Source of the DNA: Hofstenia miamia
Taxonomy: Eukaryota; Xenacoelomorpha; Acoela
DNA: 64,000 nt
Reading direction: 5' to 3'
Assembly: GCA_004352715.1 (NCBI GenBank)
Contig: SCFE01000110.1
Location: forward strand, 598,222 to 662,221
Shown piece after piece: positions 23,751 to 35,301 of this stretch. Within the stretch, counting starts at the first letter, position 1, and each line of letters begins with the position of its first letter. The notes beneath the pieces are model-generated. The model searched no databases. It worked only from the letters and a program-made list of their open reading frames with translations, and had not been told where the DNA came from. A program made the translations under genes and the position numbers.

Positions 23751-26360
23751 AACAATATACTTTATCAACTATTTCAAGTAGAAGGTGGTTCAAAAGGTGT
23801 TGGATAATTTGAAGCTAATATTTATTTTGTTGAATTATTCTTCAAAATTTATTCATATAAAATGTGATGATTAAAGAATTACAAATTTTAGGTTGTAACA
23901 TTACATTGATTTCCAATTAAGAATTATATAGAAAACCAATAAAAATGTTTGTTTTTTTGCCTTCAGCGGCTAAATAAAGTCATTGATTAATGATAGGGTT
24001 TGGAATATCTGCACAAACATTAGCATTGTTGTCATCGTTATCACAGTTTTGATTCGCTGAATATTTCAAATTTCTTTTATGAAAAGCAGTTCCCAATTTA
24101 ATGTGATTTTCTTCTAATTAATTTGGCAATGTCCTTTATAGCCCCAAGTAATGCGGTGTTATCATAAATTAGAATATGATTTTGTGGCGCGTTATTTTAA
24201 AGTTAATTTATGTTAATTCGAGTTTGCCATATTTTGTTACGCGACATTTAAGCAATTTTTGGCTTTTCAAGATGAAATGTATTCTGTTTTCATTTTCCGC
24301 ACACATCAACTAAACCGATTTTCTAATTCGCTTTTAATTCTAGACTAAAAATATGCTGAATTTCAAATTGCCAATTTGTAACAAAGCCAATTTCTCAATG
24401 ATTGCAAACATAGATAATAAAAACGAATAGATTTTAAATTGCTGGAATTGGAGTTACCCAAAATAATGCTACAAGAAATTCACATCTCAATTAAATCACA
24501 ACTCTTGAAAATTTCATGACAGAATATGCTGCCTTTCGAGCTACACTGCGGTAGTAGTGATTTTCAAACTAAATTTAATTCCACATTTTTGTCTTCCTGT
24601 CTAGCTGTACCTATTTTTGTAATAAAGAATGAATGGGTACTGTAGAATAGAAATAAAATATAAAATGGAGGAAGGCTCTCTACTAGACCTTTCTTAGTAC
24701 GTCTTGAATAAATTTCTTCTTTAAAATGAAAATATATTTACAACAAAATCTTAAAAGATTTTCTTTTGGATAACTAACCTATTCTGCTCGATGTCGAATT
24801 TTTATATCACATTTTGGGGAATTCTGAATTATTGCTGAAATTTACTGAATATGTCCTATTTTTGAACAATAGCTACTGAAGTCTAAATCGCTAATATTCT
24901 ATAGTTTGCCAAATAGAATTTCCCTACACACACTTACAATTATGTGAAATAACTTGAAATTATTGTCCACATTTATAAATGCGACTGTTTAATGTATGTA
25001 AACTTAAAAAGTAATCAATTTTAGAATTATTCCTCCGATTAGTTCCGCATTGCATCGTTTTTTTCAAAAGTTCTTCATTTTCGAGATTTTATCTTGATGA
25101 TTCAAGGCATTCAATTATCATTTTAAAGTATATAAGTCATTCTTTGCGCACATATATACAAGCGAAATCCTTTTGAATCAAGTGGATGGTTCATTTATAG
25201 ACGGGCGTTGCTAAAATTTAAGACTTATCACAGAGCTTGCCAAGGCTTTTCTGTCCTAAACTGAAAATATGAAATGAATACGGTCAAGATAATCAGTAGG
25301 ACCTGCCAACAAGCCAAGTGTCAAACTGTTTATTATAACCACATTTTATTCGTCAGCCATATTACCTTATTTTCAAGTATATACTTTAAGTTCAAAAAAA
25401 TAATGTGTTATAACAAATATACTTTACATACGTGCAAGATGTAGTGGTCAAAAGTGATTTTTTTGAAATCTGACTTATTAAACATAGTATTGTAGTTAAA
25501 TGCTTAACGATGTTTTACACATTATGCATTAAACTGTTGACCTATAGAAATTGCAAAAAACTATTTCATAAATATTTTTTTCTGTAGTTTAGCTAGAACT
25601 ATTTAAATAATCATAATTTTATAATATATTTTTGTATTCTATTTGGGATTGAGTTATTCGAAATCGACAAGCATTGCAAAATATATGATTTTAAAATGTA
25701 TTTTAATAATTTGTAGTTTTGATGATTTTTTTCGTTTTGTAATGGCTAATTAGCGTTAATTTGCATTCTCGAAAATCTTTAATGTGCTGCTATTTTCACA
25801 TTTACTGTTTACTAGAAGCTTTCTGATAAGTTTACTAGAAACTTTCCTCATTTAGCTTACTAGGAAGCAATAAAACATCTACTTTGGTTAATTATTTTTT
25901 TGAGTCACTAATTATTGCTAATAGCCTTTGCCCTTGCACAACAATTGCCGTAAATTGACCCCCACACTTTGAAGGTTGATTTTAGAGTTACAGGTATACA
26001 GCGTGCATTAACCACATCCGCTCTGCGACAGTTACTCATACACGTTTTTCTAAAGGTACTAACAAGTTTACTGATATAATGTTCATACTGCGTGTATAAG
26101 CCGCACCCAAACTTTTGAATAGAATTTTAGGTTCACAGGAGCGGCAGATGAATAAGAATTTACGATATGTCTTCAGGGGTACCGAAAAATTGATTGCAAT
26201 TACATTAACTGATTTCTGTGACTAGCAATTTACAATTAATTGAATGCTTTTCCAATTATGCATGCTGGAGGAGCTATTAGCGTGACGCATTTTAGTGGAA
26301 TGCAGCACGCTGTATGATGGTTGAACGCTTCATAAAAATACTGGAAATATTAGATCATAG
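23751..26360. other. Non-coding, with a LINE 3'-tail scrap
   Basis: AT-rich sequence with no exon recognised. At 23959-23996, GCCTTCAGCGGCTAAATAAA followed by GTCATTGATTAATGATA matches the 3' tail of the plus-strand LINE at 33.99 kb, so a very short 5'-truncated LINE insertion is likely. Confidence 0.5.
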
Positions 26361-26683
26361 ATTTCTCAAGTGATAATGGGTTAGGGTTAATAGACTTCCT
26401 GACAACTCCAAAAGAACCTGCAGATATATCTGAACTCCGGAAACCTTGTGAAATTCAACTCGATTCAGAAATTCCTCCAACTGGATGCAGTGAGTTTTGG
26501 AAACGTTTGATCATTCCTGATAATAACATCATTGACTACGCGAATATGGCCAAATATTTCGGATCTGATATTGATATTGTTCTTTCTAAAGAATTCGAAG
26601 TGGCCATCTCGAGAATCCAGAATAAAGTGGCTGACTCTCTGTTGAAGACAATTCAGTTTCTATATTATTGCTTAAACAGATAA
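26361..26683 (+). CDS. Unassigned ORF or exon
   Basis: An open frame of 106 codons follows a possible acceptor (ATCATAG at 26354-26360) and ends at TAA 26681-26683. Composition is clearly coding-like (mixed codons, GC-richer). Visible phrases are TPKEPADISELRKPCEIQLD, GCSEFWKRLIIPDNN and DIVLSKEFEVAISRIQNKVA. There is no Met at the start and no family I recognise. It may be the last exon of an unknown gene or a transposon ORF. Directly downstream (26690-26920) broken frames read GGMVLFMSKN and PPIKLNARFYNKEL, faintly like a Tc1/mariner transposase, which favours the transposon reading. Confidence 0.4.
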
Positions 26684-27775
26684 CTTATTAAGGATTGACG
26701 AAGACGACTTTGCATCATTGATCCTGAAACAAAGATAGGGTGAATTGTACTTGAGTACTAAATTCCTACTGCTAAGTTTCAATCTGGTGGAATGGTACTT
26801 TTCATGAGCAAAAATGATGTTTTTGTATCACCGCCCATCAAGCTAAATGCACGGTTTTACAACAAAGAACTCATTTCAACTCGGCTAGCCAGTCAACAAT
26901 TAATAGAAATTAATTGATTTCTGATAATGAATATCAATTTATTTGATTGTTCAACAAATATTCTATTGTTAGCTTGGAACTCAATTTATGTACAGATGTT
27001 TATATTTACCAGATCTGTTTAACAGAATTTGTTCGAAAGGATGCTGTTTTAACAGATTGAATTCAATTAATTTAGGATTTTACATTGTCTAATGTTAGCC
27101 TTGAGTTAATTGATTCAATCATAGTTGAAAGAAAATGAAAATAATTCATTATTTTCTCCACAAAATTGTTTCCTATTTTATTTGCGATGCCCAATCTTTG
27201 CTTTTCTTGAAATTAAATATTTTTAGCAATATCCAGAAAAGAGTTACACAAGGCTACGGTTCGACAAAGTTATTGAAATACCTATGAACAGAAACCTCAC
27301 ATATATTACAAACTTACAATATTTGTAATCAAAATAGGAAGTTCCATTTTTCTAGCAAGAACTATACTGCCCTACTAGTCAAAAATACCTCATTGGAGAT
27401 TTTTGATTTTGTACATAATGGAATATCTGCTATCATATGATGTGCTAAAATACCTCAGCTGCAATATTTTTTAAGAGAAATTATTTGCATTTAATTACCT
27501 CAACTGGCAGAAAAACTGTCTAGAAATATGCAAAAACTTTCCACAAAAGCATTTACTAATTTGCAGATAAGGTGTTATTGTATATAAAGGCAATATAGCA
27601 TCTGACGTAAGATAATACGCATGCCGTTGTAAGAACACATCACCTAAAATTTATTTCTAAAATTATTGACAAAAAAGCATTAACATTGTTTAAAAAATTA
27701 AATAATTATTGAAATTTCAATTGTTTTACTCGCAAGTCCCAAGTTTTCCACCAATGCTTATCTACCAACTGATAC

Positions 27776-27778
<3 letters not shown>
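26684..27778. other. Non-coding, possible transposase scrap at its left end
   Basis: Apart from the weak Tc1/mariner-like phrases at about 26790-26880 no feature was seen. Confidence 0.35.
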
Positions 27779-27830
<52 letters not shown>

Positions 27831-27855
27831 GGTGTGTCAAAAGTAGCTTGACATT
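27779..27855 (+). mobile_element. (TA)n followed by a transposon-like terminus at a gap edge
   Basis: A long (TA)n array passes into CAGGGTGTGTCAAAAGTAGC at 27829. CAGGGTG(T)-type ends followed by CAAAAG are typical of DNA transposons that target TA. The rest of the element is lost in the following gap. Confidence 0.4.
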
Positions 27856-28855
27856 NNNNNNNNNNNNNNNNNNNNNNNNNNNNNNNNNNNNNNNNNNNNN
27901 NNNNNNNNNNNNNNNNNNNNNNNNNNNNNNNNNNNNNNNNNNNNNNNNNNNNNNNNNNNNNNNNNNNNNNNNNNNNNNNNNNNNNNNNNNNNNNNNNNNN
28001 NNNNNNNNNNNNNNNNNNNNNNNNNNNNNNNNNNNNNNNNNNNNNNNNNNNNNNNNNNNNNNNNNNNNNNNNNNNNNNNNNNNNNNNNNNNNNNNNNNNN
28101 NNNNNNNNNNNNNNNNNNNNNNNNNNNNNNNNNNNNNNNNNNNNNNNNNNNNNNNNNNNNNNNNNNNNNNNNNNNNNNNNNNNNNNNNNNNNNNNNNNNN
28201 NNNNNNNNNNNNNNNNNNNNNNNNNNNNNNNNNNNNNNNNNNNNNNNNNNNNNNNNNNNNNNNNNNNNNNNNNNNNNNNNNNNNNNNNNNNNNNNNNNNN
28301 NNNNNNNNNNNNNNNNNNNNNNNNNNNNNNNNNNNNNNNNNNNNNNNNNNNNNNNNNNNNNNNNNNNNNNNNNNNNNNNNNNNNNNNNNNNNNNNNNNNN
28401 NNNNNNNNNNNNNNNNNNNNNNNNNNNNNNNNNNNNNNNNNNNNNNNNNNNNNNNNNNNNNNNNNNNNNNNNNNNNNNNNNNNNNNNNNNNNNNNNNNNN
28501 NNNNNNNNNNNNNNNNNNNNNNNNNNNNNNNNNNNNNNNNNNNNNNNNNNNNNNNNNNNNNNNNNNNNNNNNNNNNNNNNNNNNNNNNNNNNNNNNNNNN
28601 NNNNNNNNNNNNNNNNNNNNNNNNNNNNNNNNNNNNNNNNNNNNNNNNNNNNNNNNNNNNNNNNNNNNNNNNNNNNNNNNNNNNNNNNNNNNNNNNNNNN
28701 NNNNNNNNNNNNNNNNNNNNNNNNNNNNNNNNNNNNNNNNNNNNNNNNNNNNNNNNNNNNNNNNNNNNNNNNNNNNNNNNNNNNNNNNNNNNNNNNNNNN
28801 NNNNNNNNNNNNNNNNNNNNNNNNNNNNNNNNNNNNNNNNNNNNNNNNNNNNNNN
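27856..28855. other. Assembly gap (1000 N)
   Basis: Exactly 1000 N, which suggests a placeholder length rather than a measured distance. Confidence 0.99.
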
Positions 28856-28989
28856 CTTTTAACAAGTATTATTATCTCTCCGATTCAAACATTTGAACAA
28901 TAGAATATTGACACAGTCTATGAAAGCATGCAAATTTATACATAGAGCGGTATAATGCAATTTCACATGGTTGTACTGTGTTTATGTTA

Positions 28990-29395
28990 ATAAAAAACAA
29001 GTATGTAAAATAAGTATGTAATGTGAGAAAGTAAAACTAAAAAATGTAAGCTAATGTGGGAAAGTAATTTTTAAACAAGTATGTAAATGTGGGAAATTAA
29101 TACATGTAAAGTAAGTTAATGTGGGAAAGTAATACATGTTGTAAAGTAAGTTAATGTGTGAAAGTAATACATGTAAAGTAAGTTAATGTGGGAAAGTACA
29201 TGTAAAGTAAGTTAATGTGGGAAAGTAATACATGTAAAGAAGTAAGTTAATGTGTGAAAGTAATACATGTAAAGTAAGTTAATGTGGGAAAGTACATGTA
29301 AAGTAAGTTAATGTGGGAAAGTAATACATGTAAAGTAAGTTAATGTGGGAAAGTAATACATGTAAAGTAAGTTAATGTGGGAAAGTAATACATGT
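28990..29395. repeat. Minisatellite, unit about 32 bp
   Basis: About a dozen units of GTAATACATGTAAAGTAAG + TTAATGTGGGAAA. Most are 32 bp; some lack four bases (GGGAAAGTACATG), and a few have GTGTGAAA instead of GTGGGAAA. Units at the left end are more diverged. It adjoins the Polinton remnant. Confidence 0.95.
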
Positions 29396-29496
29396 AAATT
29401 AGATCACATAACACAAAAACTAGTAAAAGTACATGACTTCCTTGACGTCAGTACAACACCATCAGCAATATCCACAGCATCTCAGGTCAAAGGCCA

Positions 29497-29572
29497 CCCC
29501 TCTCGACCAATCAAAAAAAAGTGGAACAGGCTGGACTCCCCCTCTCGACCAATCAGAAAAAAGTGGAACAGG
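29497..29572. repeat. Two 34-bp direct repeats, period 42 bp
   Basis: CCCCTCTCGACCAATCA followed by an A-rich run and GTGGAACAGG occurs at 29497-29530 and 29539-29572. Each contains CCAAT. The pair lies between the minisatellite and the 3' end of the capsid remnant. Confidence 0.8.
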
Positions 29573-29617
29573 AAGGAACTATTGTTATACTACTTATAGA
29601 CTTTGGAATTGGTTTCC

Positions 29618-30846
29618 CCAAAATGATAACTTCCATCAATTCAGTTAGTGTGTTTTTAAAATCCAGTGTTAAACGTATATTTGCACCACTCAATTCAGGA
29701 TACAAAACCTCATTGTTGGCCTCTGCAATGCTAGTTTGTTATATTGCGTGTATGGTATTCTACTGCCATCATTATTTATCCCTAGAGCCTTTATTGATTA
29801 ATAATATGCCTGCGCATAGTTGTCATAGTATTGGGTGTACGCAATATTTGATCCTCCACAGGTTATAGTAACTTGATGGAGTCCTCTAAATTTATGTGAA
29901 AACGGATTTGTAAGCATTGTCCCTGTAAACTGATGATTTGGAACAATTGCCAAGGCGATTCCTCTAATGGGTTCATTGGAAAAAACATTTTCTCTAGTAA
30001 GTGTGTTCTGACCCACTGGAATTATAAATGTATGTGTAAGAATTCTTGTAATGTGGTATGTAGCAGGAATTGTCAATAGCGTTTTTTCAATTGCCAAAAG
30101 TACACTTTCTGTGACTCTGAGCTTTCTTAGAGTTAGGAAGGCACCCATAATTTGTGTTTTGTAATCGGCATTATCATCTGCAATTAGGGAAAAACCGTCT
30201 TGTGATCTTAAAAGCTTTAACCAAATATCACACTAGGTATTAGTAATTTTTCATATTGGAAAAAATCAATTGTGAGAGGGCTGTAGAAACTTGCCACCTT
30301 GCTTTCCGTGGTTAGTGCTCTATGTCTATACTGACCATCTTTTTCATCACCTTATTCTATCAGTTTATTGGGGTGTTTCTCATAATAATAACCACTTGAC
30401 GTTAGTATTGAAGTCTTGTTGGCTGCACTTTTTGATAGTTCATTAGTAATCATAACTGTATGTGGTCATAATGCATCATCCATATGTAATAAAACATCAT
30501 TTGCATATAAACTATAATCACTAAACAATGAAGGTAAGGCGTTATTTGTTAAACAAACTTGATCTTGTTTTGTATCATCTGCGTCATCCCAAACTAGGTT
30601 CCCACCATCACTTTTGCATTCAATTTTCACCAATAAACCAAGATGTATACTTTGCAAATCAATGTACTCATTTTGCTCCAACCCAAAATTAAATCCACCA
30701 AGTGGTCCATTAAAACCAGAAGTTGGGAAATATTCCTGTGTACTTCCTCCATTAAAGTTTACCAACACCTTATCACATTCAAAAATATCCAAGCAAGAAT
30801 GAGTGAATGTGGTCATGACGGATATCAAACTAATATCAAGTGTCAA
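29618..30846 (-). pseudogene. Polinton/Maverick major capsid (hexon) gene, decayed
   Basis: Reading the minus strand, the pieces follow the order of the double jelly-roll major capsid protein of Polintons and adintoviruses: an early segment with NEYIDLQSIHLGLLVKIECK and ALPSLFSDYSLYANDVLL (30846-30466), a middle part in another frame (RALTTESKV...), a segment with LRKLRVTESVLLAIEK and the NPFSHKF motif (30148-29798), and a C-terminal strand (LTLDFKNTLTELMEV) ending near 29618. The span is about 410 codon equivalents, close to full length for the family. Frameshifts and stops break it at about 30466, between 30460 and 30150, and near 29797. The packaging ATPase lies directly upstream on the same strand, which supports the call. 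It would have formed the capsid shell; it cannot be expressed whole now. Confidence 0.78.
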
Positions 30847-30859
30847 TGTGTACAGCTAT

Positions 30860-31355
30860 TTATACCAAATTCTTAAAAATGTCAGTTTTCTTTTCCAACA
30901 ATTCACGCATAATTCCCATCTGGGTTCCTAAAATTCTAATCTGTGCTCTGTCATGCACTGAATTAAACAAAAATATTCCAGAAGCATTTTTCTGAATTAG
31001 ACTTGAGTAACGTCCCTTTGAAAAAACCAAATGGGTGATTAATACAATACCACAATTTATGTGCCTACCAGCTATAACGAGATTAACAAACGCCTCTGAT
31101 TGTAGCAGAGTTTTGCCCATATCCTCAAATATTATTAACGAGTTTTGAACACTGTTTTCACCTAGTAAACTTTCCAAAAATTCCTTGAAAAATTCCACAC
31201 ACTTCATTTTTGCTTTAAATTTGCTATAAATATTACTTTAGAAGTGCCGGTAAAAAATGATTGCTTTGGAATATCTATCAAAATAATCTATCAATAAATT
31301 TCCCAAGTAAGCTTGTTTTTCCCGAATTTTGATGGACCAATGAAAATTAAAAATG
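30860..31355 (-). pseudogene. Polinton/Maverick FtsK/A32-type packaging ATPase, decayed
   Basis: A 115-codon frame (31207-30860) carries a Walker-B-like SLIIFEDMGKTL, then NCGIVLITHLVFSKGRYSS, the sensor region of A32/FtsK-HerA DNA-packaging ATPases, and ends with a QM-containing segment (ILGTQMGIMRELLEK). Upstream, in another frame at about 31350-31300, there is a Walker-A-like GPSKFGKN in which the expected Thr/Ser after Lys is Asn. Stops lie between the two parts. It ends 14 bp before the capsid ATG, a tight order consistent with a shared element. The ATPase would pump the genome into the capsid. Confidence 0.75.
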
Positions 31356-31435
31356 TTTGAGTGTTTCATGAAAGAACAACATTGATAGTGGGCATGGTTT
31401 CTTTATAATGAGAATACTAAAAAGTTTACACTAAC

Positions 31436-31735
31436 TTATATATTTTTTAAAAACCAAACACTTAGTTTCAAATAATTCACATTTCTTCCAGTATTATATA
31501 TTGCATGTATTAAATCAATTTTAACATATGCTCTACTATTGTAATTTTTCTCAATTGTTTTATTAGTAAAGACAGAATTATTACTCACTCCTCTATTAGC
31601 ATTATAATTTTGTATTTTATTATTCCAAGAGAGTGTGTGCGGCCATTGTAATTTTTTTACAATTACTGTATAACTGGTATTAATTAATTTAGCAGATTGG
31701 ATTAAAGTGGCGTATTCTATTTGAGAAATGGTGAG
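31436..31735 (-). other. Unassigned open frame next to the Polinton ATPase
   Basis: A 99-codon minus-strand frame without an initiating Met runs from after a TGA to a TAA at 31436. It is Asn/Tyr-rich (KKLQWPHTLSWNNKIQNYN; KNYNSRAYVKIDLIHAIYN). It abuts exactly the start of the repeat at 31735. It could be another Polinton structural gene, but no motif proves it. Confidence 0.3.
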
Positions 31736-32035
31736 TCAACTCATCGTACATTAGAGAGTTTTTGATGTGTGGGGAATTAGGGTGAAAGTTTACATCAAGC
31801 ATAAAAGACCAGAGCAAATTATCGACAAAGTATCACTTAACACGCCAGAGATTGAATGCCGCGCTAATGGCTTTTGGGAAAATTGGTTGAAAACTGCTAA
31901 TTGATTTTGGATTGAATTGCATGAAGGCGATAATTAACTCGATGTTTTGAAGACAGTTTTCAATGTTGAAGTGAGCTTAGTTAACCATTTCCAAAATACA
32001 ACTCCACAAAAGAACTTGGTACATAATTTAATTTT
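31735..32035 (+). repeat. Interspersed repeat, copy 1 (inverted partner at 41.84 kb)
   Basis: About 300 bp, from GGTGAGTCAACTCATCGTAC to ACAAAAGAACTTGGTACATA, matches the reverse complement of 41840-42132 at roughly 90 percent by eye. Both orientations have partly open frames, each with a stop or two. The class is unknown. Confidence 0.75.
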
Positions 32036-32039
32036 ATTT

Positions 32040-32680
32040 TTTCGGTTAAACACTTTAATGAAATATTTCAAATCCCAGCATACATGTTTTTTTGGAATAA
32101 ACGAATTTTTGCAATAATTTTTTATCTGATTATATTCATTTTATCTCTTTACTTTGTGCAGGTTCAAACTAAATTATCTATGCGGTTTTTGATTAAAACT
32201 AAAGAACAAATGTTGAAATATTAAAACTTAAATTGATTTAATTGCTTTTGTTTAATTGCTACAATTGACTCACTACAATTATTTAGACAAAATTTTTTTT
32301 AACTAACAATGCAAATTACGAATGTAGAATTTTACGTGTAACTCACTACACGCATTTCAAGTTTATGTTTAGAGCAAATGTGGAATTGTGCAATACAAAA
32401 CAATGGAAGAGTTGAACACCATGTGATGCATACAATCACGTAAACAATGCCTATACATTAAATGAAGTTGAACAATGGTGTGTAAGTCGAGAGATAAACA
32501 TTGTATGTGTAATTATGGAAAACATGATAAGCATCATAGTGGTTTGACATTGCGTTGTGTAGTCTTTACATGTAATTGAAAAACATGGAAAATTAGTCTG
32601 TAATATTAACAAATGTGTGTGTGTATCCGACAGAATGTTATAAAATTAACTGACAATGCATAATAAAAAATGCAATGTAA
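32040..32680. other. Non-coding, nothing recognised
   Basis: AT-rich spacer between the repeat and the LINE remnant. No ORF or motif. Confidence 0.4.
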
Positions 32681-32683
32681 TGT

Positions 32684-34024
32684 ATTCAAACACCTTTGTT
32701 TATCAAGTTATTTCCTCCTTTGTTCCCCGTCGTCGGAAAAAGCGTATTTCTCATCTCTTACTGTACACTCTTTGAATAAACTCGAGTCTTTCAAATGCCA
32801 TTACAGTCCTTCCAATTCTTCAAAACTCTCTTCTCTCACCAAAGACGTCATCAACTTCATGGAACTCAACAAAATCACTCTGTTGTCCAGCTTCTCATCT
32901 GGATCTCTTCAAGACTACTATGCTTTCTTGCGTTCACTGCATTCCAAACCTGACCTCCCCAGCTTGCATTGGAACCATCTTTCTGCTCACTCAACAGAAG
33001 AAAGCTGATCTCTTCAATGCCTATTTCTCTTCAAATTTTTCTGATCCTGTCTCTCCGTCCTTGCCCTCCTGTCACCTCCCCACTGGTTCGCCTATGTGAC
33101 ATCGTCTACACCACCCATGATATTTCCCTCATGCTTAAGACATGCAAATTGTCTGGTCCTTTCTATTCTGATGGCGTCCCATCCTTTGTTATCCATGAAA
33201 CTTCCTCAAATCTTTCCATCCATTTAAAGCATCTCTTCTCCTACATTTGCTCCTCTAAACGTTTTCCGCTTTGCTGGAAAACATCTTGGATCTCTCCACT
33301 ATTAAAATCCAATCAGCTTCCCTCCTCTCAAGTAACTTCTTATCGTCCAATAGCTATTCTGTCTCAGTCGTCAATCATCTTTGAGCGTCTTATCTTTTGT
33401 TGTGTTCCCTAAAATTCGTCACCTCTTCTCTGCATGGTAACCTTCTGGGTCGTTCTACCATCACTAACTTGCTCACTTTGATTGAAAACTGCTATTTCCA
33501 TTCTGATCGCAATGATCCCGATTGCATTATTGTTCTTGACATTTCTAAAGCTTTTGATCGGCTCCCTCATTCTATCCTTGACAAATTATGTTTATTTGGC
33601 TTTGATGCTGATTTCATCGAACTCTCCTGCTGTCATTCTACTTCCATGCCTGTGACCTCCTGCTGTTCAATCAACTGGATCTTGATCCTTTTGATTTCAT
33701 TAAGTTCTCTAATTCCCACTCCACCCACTCCAATGATGTCACTTTCTCCATTTGTCGTCCCAAAAAACATCACACCCCTCACTCGTTTTTCAATCATGCT
33801 TGTACTGCTGCTAATTACATTTTGACTCAACCCTCCAACAGCGATTGATTTCTTTTTGCTGCCACCAAGCTTCAAGAAATCTTTGAGCCCTTCTTTCAAC
33901 TTTGCCTACTCGTCCATCTGCTATTTCATCTCCTGTGACTGTCCTTGCTGCCATAAAACCTGACTTTTTTTATTTTTTTTGTAGTGTATGCCTTCAGCAG
34001 CTAAATAAAGTCATTCATTATTAT
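32684..34024 (+). pseudogene. LINE retrotransposon remnant with reverse-transcriptase blocks
   Basis: In shifting plus-strand frames the sequence gives KADLFNAYFSSNFSDP near 33005, SGP(x)DGVPSFVI near 33155, FPLCWKTSWISPLLKS, SYRPIAILSQSS near 33335, GRSTITNLL and VLDISKAFDRLPHSIL near 33530. These are the first half of a Jockey-type reverse transcriptase. After FGFDADFIEL the catalytic YADD part is missing and a short C-terminal piece follows, so there is an internal deletion as well as frameshifts. The 3' tail is TTCAGCAGCTAAATAAAGTC then ATTCATTATTATT. Confidence 0.85.
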
Positions 34025-34027
34025 TTA

Positions 34028-34700
34028 AATGTTTAAAATTCAAAAACTGATCATTTATCTGCATAGTGTTATAAATTACAAAAAATAACGAATCTACAAA
34101 GCAACATACATTACAAAAATTAACAATTCTTACAGGCCATGGATTAATTACTTTATATTGCTATTTTAATGACGAGTTATCATACAGTCATTGTTGATAA
34201 ATTTACATCCTAACCATGATGTACCTGACATATATTTTTGCTTAAGGAAGATTTTTAAGCACTTTTTAAAAAGTTTCAATTTTTTAATGCCTTTAATTTC
34301 TTTAGGTAGCAAATTGCGACAATAATGAAATATTTCTTCAGGACATTTTTCTCATATTAACACATGTAAAAATTGTAGATCTTGAATTCTGTTTATGCAC
34401 AAATCCCGGGAATTTAATTAATTATAAGGCGGTAGATTTTTTTACTAGTTTGAAAAATGTTAGCAAGGTATTCATAATGACCAGTTGTTTTGGAAAAAGA
34501 ATTGACCTAGAAATGAAATGTTTAGTTTTCGACGAATTTTTTGCTGAGATATTCAGTGCCCGTTTTAATTGAATGTCAAGTTTTCTATAAAGCACATCAC
34601 TTAGATCAGTAAATAAAATGCTTGCATAATTAAGGTGGCTCATGATAAAGCATGGAAGAATTGAATTGCACAAGGTGGTACCTGCTTAACTACTAGAATC
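34028..34700 (-). pseudogene. LINE C-terminal remnant, tail-to-tail with the preceding LINE
   Basis: A minus-strand frame reads SHLNYASILFTDLSDVLYRK and DIQLKRALNISAKNSSKTKH (34673-34422), the post-RT region of CR1/Jockey-type LINEs, then continues in broken frames toward its 3' end at about 34028. Only the last ~220 codon equivalents are present. Its 3' end abuts the 3' end of the plus-strand LINE. Confidence 0.65.
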
Positions 34701-35301
34701 ATACTTTTTATAGCTATAGCTAGTTTTCTAACTGTTATGTTAATGAGTGTTGAACTTTAATTACTTAAAAAAATAAATATAGTACAAGTAAATAAACATG
34801 ACTGTTCATTCTATGAACACTTCTATGATTAAACACAGTAATAGAATTGCTTAACTTTAAGTTGTAACACTTAAAAAACTGCTAGATATTAGAAAGATAT
34901 TACATTTCTAATAATCAAGGTGTGATGAACAAATCATGAAACTTCTAAATATGTTGCACTTCAAGGTAAAATGAGGAACAAAACTTGTTGAAATGAAAGA
35001 ATAAGACCAAGTTACACGAATGCTAAAGCCTTTAAAANAAACATCACACCCCTCACTCGTTTTTCAATCATGCTTGTACTGCTGCTAATTACATTTTGAC
35101 TCAACCCTCCAACAGCGATTGATTTCTTTTTGCTGCCACCAAGCTTCAAGAAATCTTTGAGCCCTTCTTTCAACTTTGCCTACTCGTCCATCCTGCTATT
35201 TCATCTCCTGTGACTGTCCTTGCTGCCATAAAACCTGACTTTTTTTATTTTTTTTGTAGTGTATGCCTTCAGCAGCTAAATAAAGTCATTCATTATTATT
35301 T

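Noticed and set aside
27837-28903. Long open frames on both strands across the 1000-N gap
   Set aside because: Artefact of translating N.
28990-29395. CRISPR-like array
   Set aside because: Units are directly adjacent with no unique spacers and the genome is eukaryotic; it is a minisatellite.
29375-29868. Plus-strand open frames over the direct repeats and capsid remnant
   Set aside because: Shadows of the minus-strand capsid pseudogene and of the repeats.
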